Shown here piece after piece: positions 43,922 through 53,839 of a stretch of DNA of 58,654 nucleotides. A program made the translations under genes and the position numbers. How positions within the stretch are numbered: the stretch's first letter is position 1; every line of letters begins with the position of its first letter. Source of the stretch: Rhizophagus sp. LPA8_4_AMF (Eukaryota; Glomeromycota; Glomeromycetes; Glomerales; Glomeraceae); assembly GCA_021464525.1 (NCBI GenBank), contig JADRCO010000069.1:1-58654 (forward strand), given 5' to 3'. Below the pieces are notes generated by a model, which was not told where the DNA came from, did not search any database, and saw nothing but the letters and a program-made list of their open reading frames with translations.

Positions 43922-46166
43922 TCACAAACTATAGATAAAATCAGGATGAAGGTCACCCAGATTTTCAATTTCTTCTTCAGCTTTTCCTTCTAAAAATGAT
44001 TGTGGATTTTCTTTCTTTTTCTTATTTAAAGTTTTGAAAACAATATATTGAATAATTGACATACATATCGCAGCAATTAATAATCCTAAACATATAGAAT
44101 GACCAAAGTAATAATGCGGAAAATCTTTTTGCTGATAAACTTGTGAAGCTAATGCACCTCCTATATTTGTACACATCAATACCATTGCTGTCGCTATACT
44201 TCTTTTCGCATGATCTGCTATGTTATTTGTTAACCTGTTAAAAAGGACGAAAGAAAGGAAGATATTATTGTTTATATTAAAATATAAAAAAAAAATGAGA
44301 AAAATTATTAAAATTTATCATGTGATTGAAGTTATATTTATTGGAGATAAGCCAATTCCAACAATACAAGCTCCAACATATTTTCCTACATAAATAATAT
44401 GTCGATTTAAAACAACTGCATTGCAATCATCTTTTCATAAAAAAATTTGTTTACCAGGGATGCCTATTGAAGGTACGATTAACAAGATATAACCAATAAT
44501 CACAATAAATGAACATGCGAAGATGAATGGGCTACGAATACGTTTACGGTCCGAGAGTATTGCTACTACTAATGTTGATACGCCAGCACATAAAAATGGT
44601 GGTACTGATAATAATTGTGATTTAACTGTCATGCGTTTAAAAACAATAAAAAATTATTTGAATAGCTATTATATGAGAATTATTTAATTTGAAATATAAT
44701 TACCAAAATCAAATCCCATTCCATTTACTATTGTTGGAATAAATAATGAGAAAGAATAAAATATTATTGAACTTGCACTAAGATGTAACATAGCTAAATA
44801 AACTTTCTAAAGAAATAATTAAAAATAGAATATTAAAAAAAGGATATTTAAATATTACTTATTGGTCTGTCTATATTTAAGATCATGCGCCATAATTTAA
44901 TCTTTACACCTTATTATAAATTATCAACATGATCTTATGATTCTTATCTGACTGACGCAATAACTGTTATTTATATTATTTAAATATATTACGTACCCAA
45001 TCTGTTAAAGCGGCGTAAATTTGTTTTTTATTAAAAATTTGCTACATGTGCTTTTCCTGCATCATATTTTAATCGCTCAACTACATATTTACGTTCTTCA
45101 TCTTTAAGCCATTTAGTTTTTTCAGGATAATTAGAAAGTAAGAAATAAGAAAATATAGAAACTATAACTGTCATTAATCCTTCAATTATAAATATCTGTA
45201 AAGGTTAAAAAATCTTATCAATAAGAGAAAAATTATTCATAAAAAAAATGAGTTAATACTTAATACATACCCATTGCCCCATTGCCATCCTTTTAATCGT
45301 AACTTTCCATCTAATCTTACAATACTATATGCTAATAAACCGCTAAACGAACCAGCAAAACTAGTTCCCATAAAAAGTATGGCTATACGAGAATTTGTTT
45401 CTGATCGTTTATACCATGTGGTTATATAATATACTGCGCCTGGAAATAGTCCTGATTCACAGGCACCTAAGAAAAATCTTGCCGTCATTAACTCTGAAAA
45501 ATTCTTCACCTAAAATAATATTTGATTTTAATTTTGATTTTAATTTAACATTTAATTGACTTCTTTCTTCAAAAGTTGAAACTTACAAACGCCATAAGTA
45601 TCATTACAAGCCCCCATAATGTCATAATAAAAGGAACTAAAGTACGAAAATGAAATTAAGAAAGTTTATTCAAAGATATTTTAATGAAGATTTACTTACT
45701 CCACAAAGATGGATTTGTCCTGAGAAGAATTAAATTCGAGGGAATTTCAAATAAAATATATCCGCTATAAAAAAAAGAAATATATCATTTTATCATATAA
45801 TTTGTATCCAAAGTACCTTAATTTAAATAGTTACTTACAAGAAGAAAATACTTAGACACCAATTGAATTGAGCTCCAACCAATCCAATGTCATGTTCAAT
45901 ATGTGCTTCCGATATTTACTCTAATAAAGAAAAATGGCAGAGGCGCGCAATGAATTATATGGGTATTTTATAAGTAAATTTTACACGAAATATGAAATCG
46001 TTGATTCAAATTACCTGTCCAAGAAACTCAAGAGATATAACAAAGTTAATAAAGGTATAATCCTTAGATCTATTTTTCGTAATAATTTCTTTTCAAGTTC
46101 TTTATTTTCAATAAATATCTCTCTGCTATTAATAGATTCAACTTTTTGAATATTATAAGTTTCCAT
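43922..46166 (-). pseudogene. Allantoate-permease-family (ACS, MFS) transporter, decayed copy (unit A)
   Basis: The same ten-exon layout as the intact copy at 49,570-51,866. It starts METYNIQ (46,166) and includes RKIDLRIIPLLTLLYLLSFL, MTARFFLGACESGLFPGAVY, YITTWYKRSETNSRIAILFM and the C-terminal exon (44,234-43,922) ending GDLHPDFIYSL. Compared with the intact copy it has at least three frame-changing indels. An 11-nt loss lies in exon 2 (near 45,910, followed by stops). An 8-nt duplication (GGCAATGG) lies at the end of exon 5 (near 45,275), and one extra base in exon 6 (near 45,045). It is therefore very unlikely to make a working 12-helix transporter. Family members are H+-coupled carriers of allantoate, nicotinate, biotin and similar anions at the plasma membrane. 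Confidence 0.8.
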
Positions 46167-46430
46167 CGTTGTTAGTAAAGGGTGTTGATAGTTGCGATAT
46201 GGTGGTATTTATAATTACTATTATTTATTATACGGCCCTATAGGACCACATCATGCTTAATATAATTGAATTAATTGCGTATAAAATATAAAAATTATAC
46301 ACTAAATCTATGAAACACATGATTTTATAAACTAATATTAATTTGATAATCTAATATTAGATTTAATATAAAGCTTATGAAAGTATAAAAAAAGTAAAAA
46401 AGTTTAATTAATATGAGGTCATTCTGGTCC

Positions 46431-46533
46431 GGATAATAATATTGTTATTGTACGGGTTGCTTAATAATGGTCTGAAGTGCCGCATTATACCATTATTAAG
46501 CACGCTCGTACAATAACATACAATTATTAATCC
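46431..46533. repeat. Strong hairpin / foldback element
   Basis: GTTATTGTACG (46,444-46,454) pairs perfectly with CGTACAATAAC (46,507-46,517). Within it TGCTTAATAATGGT pairs perfectly with ACCATTATTAAGCA around a 17-nt loop. Outside, GGATAATAAT and ATTATTAATCC extend the pairing. A DNA foldback MITE or a transcribed hairpin are both possible. Confidence 0.75.
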
Positions 46534-46835
46534 TTTTTTTTGCAAATATTTTTACTAACTATTTAAAAAATCATAATCCAATTTGAGCTAACGATATACA
46601 ACAGAATTGCTATATAAATAAAGTAAGTAAGTTGTCAAAAAAAGGTAATTATCAGTCATGTATATAGTTATATAGTTTATAGTTAAGGCACACTTATTAA
46701 CAATTCTTCAATCTTGCAAATTTAGTAATAAAGATAATGAAATGAAATTTTGATAGACGCATCCAAACAAATTTGGTATTCTTTTACAAATTACGCATTT
46801 TTGTATTTTTTGCAAAGATAAATTAAGTAGGGTTT

Positions 46836-47093
46836 AAAATTTGTGCGCACTCCCATGATATATTATATATAAAAATCAAAACCGACGTTTTAGCTCATTA
46901 AGTAAAGTTGTAGAGCAGGCAAATATACGCATATAAAGTAAACTTTTAAGGCTCTATAATATGTATATAAAAGTTGCGCTATATTTATTCAAAATTTATT
47001 AAAACCACGTGATCATAAATTATCGACAAATTTGCTATATAAAAATTGCTAAAAATGGAAGGATGCGCATATACGCGAGTGCGCACAAATTTT
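46836..47093. mobile_element. Inverted-repeat element, 258 bp, 17-bp perfect ends
   Basis: AAAATTTGTGCGCACTC (46,836-46,852) and its exact inverse GAGTGCGCACAAATTTT (47,077-47,093) bound the element. The interior includes GTTTTAGCTCATTAAG and TGTAGAGCAGGC, which together resemble a tRNA D-arm/A-box split by extra bases; no B box was found. No coding capacity. Target duplication not evident. Confidence 0.65.
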
Positions 47094-48480
47094 ATTTCCA
47101 ATTAAGTATCATTCCATTTTTTTTTCTTTGCATATTAAAATAATTAAAAGAAAAAGAAAAAATCAACAAATTATTAATTAGTAAGATTTTATTTTTTTTT
47201 AAAAGAAATAAACGAAACCTGTAGTGAAATCTATCTCAATATGAAAAATAAAAACTCACTGAAGATCCGCATTTTCTAATTTCTTTATTCTAAATAATAA
47301 TAAAAGTAAATGGTAATTATTATGCAATATATTGTACTTTACTAAATTAATCATTATTTTTTATTATTTAACGTCTATCATAATTTTCATCATTTATTTA
47401 CCCATTTGTTTTGCATATCACAATATATATTAACCTACCATCCGTGAAGATGCTGCGGATCCAAAAAATCTTATTTATGAAATAAAATATGACTTTATGA
47501 GTAATCTTTTAAAATTTAAATATAAAGAAATAATAAATCTTTTCACCATTTAGAATAAATATAATCCTTGTATCTTAATGATATTTCCTCTACCGGCGGC
47601 CATCACTTCAGGGTTATAAACTACTAGGGAAACGGAAGTCCGTTGCGTTTATTTATGCAATATCTTTTTTTATCAAACAAATTGATTACGAAAAAATAGC
47701 TCAACTGTTAACAATATGTTGCAGGATTGTATCAAATTTTTCTATTGTAATTAGGGATTACTTATCATTCATTAATCATATTTTTGATTCCAAAATCGAT
47801 CCTTTTGATTTGCTAATTATATAAAACCCTGATTAGTAAATTCTTTTACCGTCTGTGCAAGTAAACAAAAGTAAAATGGAAATTTTCAATAATCAAGTCG
47901 TTCGGTCAATTAGCCATGATCATCAACATGATGTAGTATTACAAAAATTGATGTTAAATATTTTATCTTAAAATAAGTTTCTCAGATGAGAAATATAACG
48001 GTAAAAGTCATTATTTTGTTGATTTTACCCATTCACTATTGCTCCGGAATTTTGGGATAGATCCGAAATCACTTCATCTCTTGTGTTAATATAATTTCTT
48101 ATATCTATGTGGAATAGAAACAGAATATGTAAATTTTGAAAGTGTAGTAGTAGTCTAGTAGATAGATGAAAAAAAAAATAGTATTAGATAGTATGAGTTC
48201 GAGATGCTTCCCCCTTTAAACGTCCGTACTCAAATTTTACTTTATTAGTTGGTGTTAACTTACATTCATTTACAAGAAAAATAAAATTTTACTTTGAACT
48301 TTATGCATTATTCACTTTTTATTCTAACATTCAATATTTATCAGATTCTGATAATAAAGATCAATATGGAAAAATTGTTAACAACGGTTAATAATTCTTA
48401 TTGTTTTTGATATAATTTTCAGATAACCTCGAATTTTATCAATATATTTATCATCGTCCCCAAGCCAAGTGCGGATAGTG
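47094..48480. other. Gene-free stretch
   Basis: AT-rich; no gene or clear element. Isolated less AT-rich patches near 47,590-47,640 and 48,180-48,240 carry no readable protein. Confidence 0.5.
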
Positions 48481-48936
48481 CCTATAATAGAAAGAAAGAA
48501 ACGTGAGAAAACGTTTCATTAAAATAAAAAATTCAAAATAAACCCCTTACCAAAATCCTGCATGTTCAAAGAACAAGCCGTATCTAAAAAAGAAAATAAA
48601 GTAATATTAGCAAAAATTTGTCAAAAGAATAAATTAAAAAAAAATTCCCGATTTCTCACCAAGATCCATACATCCAAAGATGCGATCGCTTAAAAAAAAG
48701 TGAAAATTCGAAACGTTTGTAAGACGTTTCGTTAAAAGAATATGATCAAAGAAAAATTCCGATATCCACCTAAATACACACGTCCAAAGATGTGTACACC
48801 TAAAAAAGTGAAAAATCGAAACGTTAGTAGGACGTTCGTTAAAGAAAATATAATCAAAAAAAAATTCAAATACCCATTGAAATCCACACGTCAAGGAAAA
48901 AATATAGGTCAAAGAGTTAAAATGTCTTCACAATAG
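48481..48936 (+). repeat. Tandem repeat of about 108-110 bp with a Lys-rich frame
   Basis: GTGAAAATTCGAAACGTT at 48,700 recurs as GTGAAAAATCGAAACGTT at 48,808, and ATCCAAAGATG at 48,672 recurs as GTCCAAAGATG at 48,782. Partial units occur before (48,530-48,600) and after (48,850-48,900). The plus frame 48,742-48,936 reads KEKFRYPPKYTRPKMCTPKK, then KKKFKYPLKSTRQ, i.e. the repeat is visible at protein level. It is very basic, with a stop-interrupted earlier unit. It could be a decayed repeat gene or a simple tandem array. Confidence 0.6.
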
Positions 48937-49014
48937 TAGATCATGAAGAAGTTGAGAATTAAGCATGGCATAAATGAACAAGTGAAAGCTAGACTACTCC
49001 ATATATACTGTAAA

Positions 49015-49385
49015 CTCTAGATTTGATTAAGATTTGCTAACGTTCCAGATTGCTTAAAACAGAATGTAAAGGTACTTACTAGAAAAAATTGAGTTTTAAC
49101 AGTGGACTGAACGCAAATAGTTGTAAATCAAGAAAAGGTATTTCAATTGAGTTTATCTTATTATCTGAATTAAATTAATGCTCTAATACTATAAAATTAC
49201 TTTAGGATGCTCTTATAAACATATTGTAGAACGATCTGTACTCTTCTATCTAGTACAATATCAATATATCAATTTTCAACTTTCGCGGATTGTATTAATA
49301 ACTTTCCAGAATCCAGACTGATTTGAATAATATAACCGGGGTGCACACCGCTTATCAAATCTACAACAAACAATTATTATTCACA
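49015..49385 (+). pseudogene. Decayed copy of the uncharacterised three-exon gene (unit B)
   Basis: Pieces align in order with the gene at 42,757. CCAGATTGCTTAAAACAGAA (49,046) matches 42,956; AATAGTTGTAA with AAGAAAAGGTATTTCAATTG (49,119-49,150) matches the end of exon 1 and its donor. TTAGGATGCTCTTATAAACA (49,202) matches the exon 2 start, CGCGGATTGTATTAATA (49,285) the exon 2 end, and TAATATAACCGG to TACAACAAACAATTATTATT exon 3. The 5' half is missing and several deletions and stops are present. It has the same position and orientation relative to the transporter as in unit A. Confidence 0.8.
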
Positions 49386-49569
49386 CCTAAAGAATTAGTT
49401 AGGATGGGATACCGATATTTTAGACGTGACATTTTTTGATTTAATTTAATTTTATTAATCTTTTTGAACGTCATTATAAATTTTTCTTTTTTTTGTCAAG
49501 TTTTCAAGTTTAAATTCGTTTAAAGATTTAATTAAAGAAAAAATATTAAAATTGATTACATATTAATAT

Positions 49570-51866
49570 TTACAAATTATAAATAAAATCAGGATGAAGG
49601 TCGCCCATATTTTTAATTTCTTCCTCAGTTTTTCCTTCTAAAAAAGATTGAGGATTCTCTCTCTTTTTCTTATTTAAAATTTTGAAACAAAAATATTGAA
49701 TAACTGTAATACACATCGCAACAATCAAAAATCCCAAAGATGTTAAGTGGCCAAAGAAATAATTCGGAAAATCTTTTTGTCGGTAAATTTGGGATGATAT
49801 TGCACCTCCTATATTTCCACACGTCAATACCATCCCTGACGCTATGCCCCTTTTCGCATGACCTGCTATGTTATTCGTTAACCTGTTAAAAAGGACGAGA
49901 GAAAGAAAATATGATGTTTATATAAAATGATAAAAAAAAAAATACAAATTATTAAAATTTACCATGTGAGTGAAGTTATAAATATTGGAGATAAACCAGC
50001 TCCAACAATACAGGCTCCAACATATTTTCCTAAATAAAAAATTTAATTTAAATTAAAAAAATCACGTTGAAATCACCTATTTATAAAAAAAAGGTTGTTT
50101 ACCAGGAATGCCTATTGAAGGCATTATTAATAAGACATAACCGATAATTGCAATAAGTGAACATGGGATGATAAATAGACTACGAATACGTTTACGGTCC
50201 GAAAGTATTGCTACAATTAATGTTGCTATACCAGCACAAAAAAATGGTGGTACTGATAATAATTGTGATTTAACTGTCATACGGTTTAAAAAATATAAAT
50301 AAATTATTTGAATAACTATTATATGAGAACTACTTAATTTGAAATATAACTACCAAAATCAAATCCCATTCCATTTACTATTGCTGGAATAAATAATGAG
50401 AAAGAATAAAATGATATTGAACTTACGCCAATATTTAACATAGCTAAATAAACTTTCTAAAAAAATTAATTAAAAGGGAATATTAAAAAATGATCTTTAA
50501 ATAATATTTACATTATTATAAATATTCCTTGTCGGACGAACATTATCCCGAAGGACGTTTTCCCGAATTTTTGGCCTGAGTTATGCAGAGATATGCATGA
50601 ACATGTGATCAGTCGGGCGGCGTTAAAGTTTTCGGGAAAACGTCCTTCGGGAAATCGTACTGTAACCATAAATATTTACGTACCCAATCTGTTAATGCGG
50701 CGTAAATTTGTTTTTTATCAAAGTGTGTTGTATGAGATTTTCCTGCATCATTTTTTAATCGACCAACAGCATATCTACGTTCTTCATCACTAAGCCATTT
50801 GGCTTTTTCAGGATAATCAGAGAATAAGAAATAAGAAAATATAGAGACTACAACTGTTATTAATCCTTCAATTAAGAATAACTGTTTGAAATTAAAAGAT
50901 TTTATCAGTTAAAGAAAATTATCATAGCAAATAAGAAGTTAATGTCTAATATATACCCATTGCCACCCTTTTAGACGTAACTTTCCATCTAATCTTACAA
51001 TACAATATGCTAATAAACCGCTAAATGAACCAGCAAAACTATTTCCCATAAAAAGTATGGCTATACGAGAATTTGTTTCTGATCGTTTATACCATGTGGT
51101 TATATAATATATTGCGCCCGGAAATAATCCTGACTCAAAGGCACCTAAAAAAAATCTCGCCACCATTAACTCTGAAAAATTCTTTACCTAAATAATTTAA
51201 ATTAATTTTAATATAATAACCCTTATTTGAATTCTTGTTTCGAAGGTTGAAACTTACAAATGCCATAAGCGTCATTATTAGCCCCCATGCTAACATAATA
51301 AAAGGAACTAAAATACGAAAAATGAAATAAGAAAAGGTATTCAAAAGATAATTTAACGAAGTAATAAAATATTTATTTACTCCACTTAGATGAATTTGTC
51401 CTAATAAGTACTAAATTTGAAGGAATTTCAAACAAAATATATCCACTATAAAAAAAGAAATATTTTTATTTAATTTATATCAAAGGTATCCTAATTTAAA
51501 AGGTTACTTACATGAAGAAAATACTCAGACACCAATTAAATTGAGATCCAACTAATCCAATATTTTCTTCAATATGTGATAATTTCGCGTTTCCAATATT
51601 TACTCTAATAAGAATTGGTAGGGTACATAATGAATTACATAGATAATAGTAGATATTACATAAAAAATATAAAATCGTTGTTTAAATCACCTGTCCAAGA
51701 AACTTAAGAGATATAACAAAGTTAATAAAGGCATAATTCTAAGATCGATTTTTTTTAATAATTTTTGTTCAAATTCTTTATCCTCTATAAATAATTCTTC
51801 TATATTATTAAATTCTCCATCTTTATTATTGGATTTTTCATCATTTTGATAATAGTAACTTTCCAT
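49570..51866 (-). CDS. Allantoate-permease-family (ACS, MFS) transporter, intact copy, about 488 residues (unit B)
   Basis: Ten exons (minus): 51866-51691, 51604-51512, 51445-51381, 51307-51258, 51187-50957, 50881-50684, 50456-50354, 50273-50103, 50029-49963, 49882-49570. All joins keep frame. Start MESYYYQ at 51,866, matching the start of the decayed copy. The short acidic N-terminus leads to helix 1 (PLLTLLYLLSFLDRVNIGNA). Later come GSQFNWCLSIFF and GYILFEIPSNLVLIR, then ARFFLGAFESGLFPGAIYYI, TTWYKRSETNSRIAILF and the cytoplasmic loop FSDYPEKAKWLSDEERRYAV. After these are FYSFSLFIPAIVNGMGFDF, VAILSDRKRIRS, WLTNNIAGHAKRGIA and the tail NPQSFLEG to GDLHPDFIYNL. These are hallmark ACS-family motifs (FEaGlfPG, WYkrsE, YPEkakwLs, NnIaGhtKR). 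It is a probable H+ symporter for an organic anion or vitamin; substrate unknown. Intron 6 carries a 141-bp MITE. Confidence 0.9.
50518..50676. mobile_element. 141-bp inverted-repeat MITE (family M2) in transporter intron 6, 9-bp target duplication
   Basis: The element runs 50,527-50,667. ATAAATATT flanks it on both sides (50,518-50,526 and 50,668-50,676). CCCGAAGGACGTTTTCCCGA (from 50,548) is exactly inverted near the right end (to 50,652). The right terminus reads as GGTTACAGTACGATTTCCCG on the other strand. The 9-bp duplication suggests a Mutator-like transposase. The second copy is at 52,780-52,920. Confidence 0.85.
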
Positions 51867-52365
51867 CACTGTCAACAAAAATCAATTGCTTGGTAGGAGC
51901 GATAGTTGCTGTATGATTTGTTCTTTGAATAAACTGGATGTATTTATATTTAAACTTCTTCATTTTTATTAACCATAATTATCGTTTTTTTTTATTAACC
52001 AATATTTTTAGTTAAAAGTCACTTCTAAATTAAGCTCTAATTGAAAATCATTATCTGTTATTGTACATCATAATAAAATTATAACTCATTCATGAAAAAA
52101 ACTTTGTAATGAATCTGCGGATTTCCTTTTTGATCCGCGTTTTTCGATCAGGCAACAAAATTTACTATATTGCATAGAAGGAAATAATAGTATTTTCCGA
52201 ATTCCCATGTTCAAACCGACTGAAACATTTGAAAATGGGTAAATTAATACGATAACTTAAGGCTACTCTTGTACGAGATATCCGCTCGCTATGTAATAAA
52301 TAAAATTCGCAATAATTATTTGTTATATTTTGTACAACTATTCATATGATAAGCGGAAGATCAAT
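51867..52365. other. Upstream region of the intact transporter
   Basis: Should hold its promoter. The first 60-70 bases still resemble the flank of the unit A copy (GATAGTTGC shared), marking the edge of the duplication near 51,930. Nothing else recognised. Confidence 0.5.
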
Positions 52366-52629
52366 CCCTGTAAAAAAAGTCAATCCGTTTTTTATATTCC
52401 ATCTTTTTTCCGTAAAAGGCTCATATTTCCGGAATTAATAAATAACCTTATATCACGGAATTCATCGAATTATTTACATTTTCCGTGAATAGATCCGTGA
52501 AAGGCTTAAATTTCCGGCATTAATAAATAACCTTATATCACGGAATTCATCGAATTATTTACATTTTCCGTGAATAGACCCGCGAAAGGCTCATTTTTAC
52601 GGAGAATAACGGATAAAATTTTTTATAGG
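52366..52629 (-). mobile_element. MITE-like repeat family M1, copy 3, with internal tandem duplication
   Basis: Inverted relative to copies 1 and 2. Ends are CCCTGTAAAAAAAGTCAATC at the left and CCTATAAAAAATTTTATCCG when the right end is read on the minus strand. An 85-bp internal segment is repeated in tandem (first from 52,431, second from 52,516), making this copy 264 bp against 186 bp in copy 2. Confidence 0.8.
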
Positions 52630-52770
52630 AATTATTACAGTAAAAAAATAGAATTTTGTTTTGAAACTATTACTGTTGTTGCAGGAGGATTTATCGTTAT
52701 TTTAAATCAACTGTGCATGCAAAAGACCATATAAATACATTATGCATATTTTGATTTTAAATTTCCTTAT

Positions 52771-52929
52771 AAATATAGCAATGTCGGACAACTTCCTGAC
52801 AAAACATTTTCCCGACAGTCTAACCCCGGCCGTTTGTTCACGTGTTAGTGCATAACTCTGCATAACTCTGGCCAAACCTGTCGGGCGGGAAATCATACGT
52901 CGGGAAATCGTGGTGTAACCAAATATAGT
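52771..52929. mobile_element. 141-bp inverted-repeat MITE (family M2), second copy, 9-bp target duplication
   Basis: The element runs 52,780-52,920. Flanks AAATATAGC and AAATATAGT match at 8 of 9 positions. The right end on the minus strand is GGTTACACCACGATTTCCCG, nearly that of the copy at 50,527. The core (CAGAGTTATGCA...GTTATGCAC on the minus strand) corresponds to GAGTTATGCAGAGATATGCA in the other copy, so the two are inserted in opposite orientation relative to their cores. Length is identical (141 bp). Confidence 0.82.
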
Positions 52930-53074
52930 GATAAGAATAAGCTTATAGCTTAGAACCAAACTATTTAGGAAAGTGCTTTTATTTGTCATAATATAATCAA
53001 ACTTCCGTATCTCACTTTTATTAATTCTTTTACTGCTAATAATAAATGTAAAGCAGAATTTATCGCATTATGAT

Positions 53075-53414
53075 TTATGAATAGCAATTTCGCTGAAGCC
53101 ATTTCGCCGAATGGACATTTCGCCGAAAAATTATTTGTTTCATTGGTTAATTTATTGTTTTATACTAATTACATAAAGACATTTTTATCTAGAAAAATTT
53201 TTGAATTTGATGAATTTATTAAATTTATCTCATTGTTGTTTATAATATATTGATCTTTCTTTTACTTGAATAAATGTTTTCAGGAAAAAAAAAAGATATT
53301 TAGAAATAATTTATTTTTTATTCCATTGCGCGTGGAATATTTTATAAAAATGTTGTCGCTACCATTTTCGGCGAAACATCCCTTCGGCGAAATGCGGCGA
53401 AATGTACCGTAACC
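53075..53414. mobile_element. Inverted-repeat element with TTTCGCCGAA end motifs, about 340 bp
   Basis: The left arm contains CATTTCGCCGAATGGACATT and TCGCCGAAAA. The right arm read on the minus strand starts GGTTACGGTACATTTCGCCG, then CATTTCGCCGAAGGGATG and TTTCGCCGAAAATGG. The GGTTAC(G/A)GTAC terminus resembles that of family M2, suggesting a related transposase. The interior is AT-rich and non-coding. Target duplication not seen. Confidence 0.6.
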
Positions 53415-53576
53415 GTGCGACACTTTAAAATTTATTTTTATTCATCTTTTTGTACTTCAATATAAATTTTCTTATTTTTTTCAAGTTTCAAGTTTTCAGT
53501 TATTTGGATTAAAGAATTTAAATAATTAATTAAAAGAGAAGTTAAACAAGTTTGATAAATTAAAAATATTGTAATA

Positions 53577-53737
53577 ATTACAAATTACGGATAAAATCAG
53601 GATGAAGTTCTTCTAAAAAGGATTGTGGATTTTCCTTCTTCTTATTTAAAGATTTGAAAACAAACAATTGAGCAATTGATATACATGTTGTAGCAATCAA
53701 AAATCCCAAAGATATAGAATGTCCATAGTAGAAGCAA
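53577..53737 (-). pseudogene. Transporter C-terminal fragment (unit C)
   Basis: Third copy of the 3' end of the transporter: minus-strand YYGHSISLGFLIATTCISIA, then LNKKKENPQSFLEE and LHPDFIRNL before a stop. It lacks an internal stretch present in the other copies (the EEEI-N-GD segment) and nothing upstream remains. The flank 53,425-53,500 also matches the region downstream of the other two transporters (a TTCAATATAAATTTT-like stretch). Confidence 0.8.
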
Positions 53738-53839
53738 ATTAATTAAGACAATACTACATTTAAAGTTAGGCACATGATTGCATAAGCTTTCAGCATGTAT
53801 TACTTCTAAGATTATTTGAGTTCTATTATGATACTTTTT

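Noticed and set aside
45934-46149. Plus-strand ORF of 71 residues
   Set aside because: A shadow of exon 1 of the decayed transporter on the minus strand.
46880-46925. tRNA gene
   Set aside because: An A-box/D-arm-like segment is present but interrupted, and no B box or acceptor stem follows; not a tRNA.
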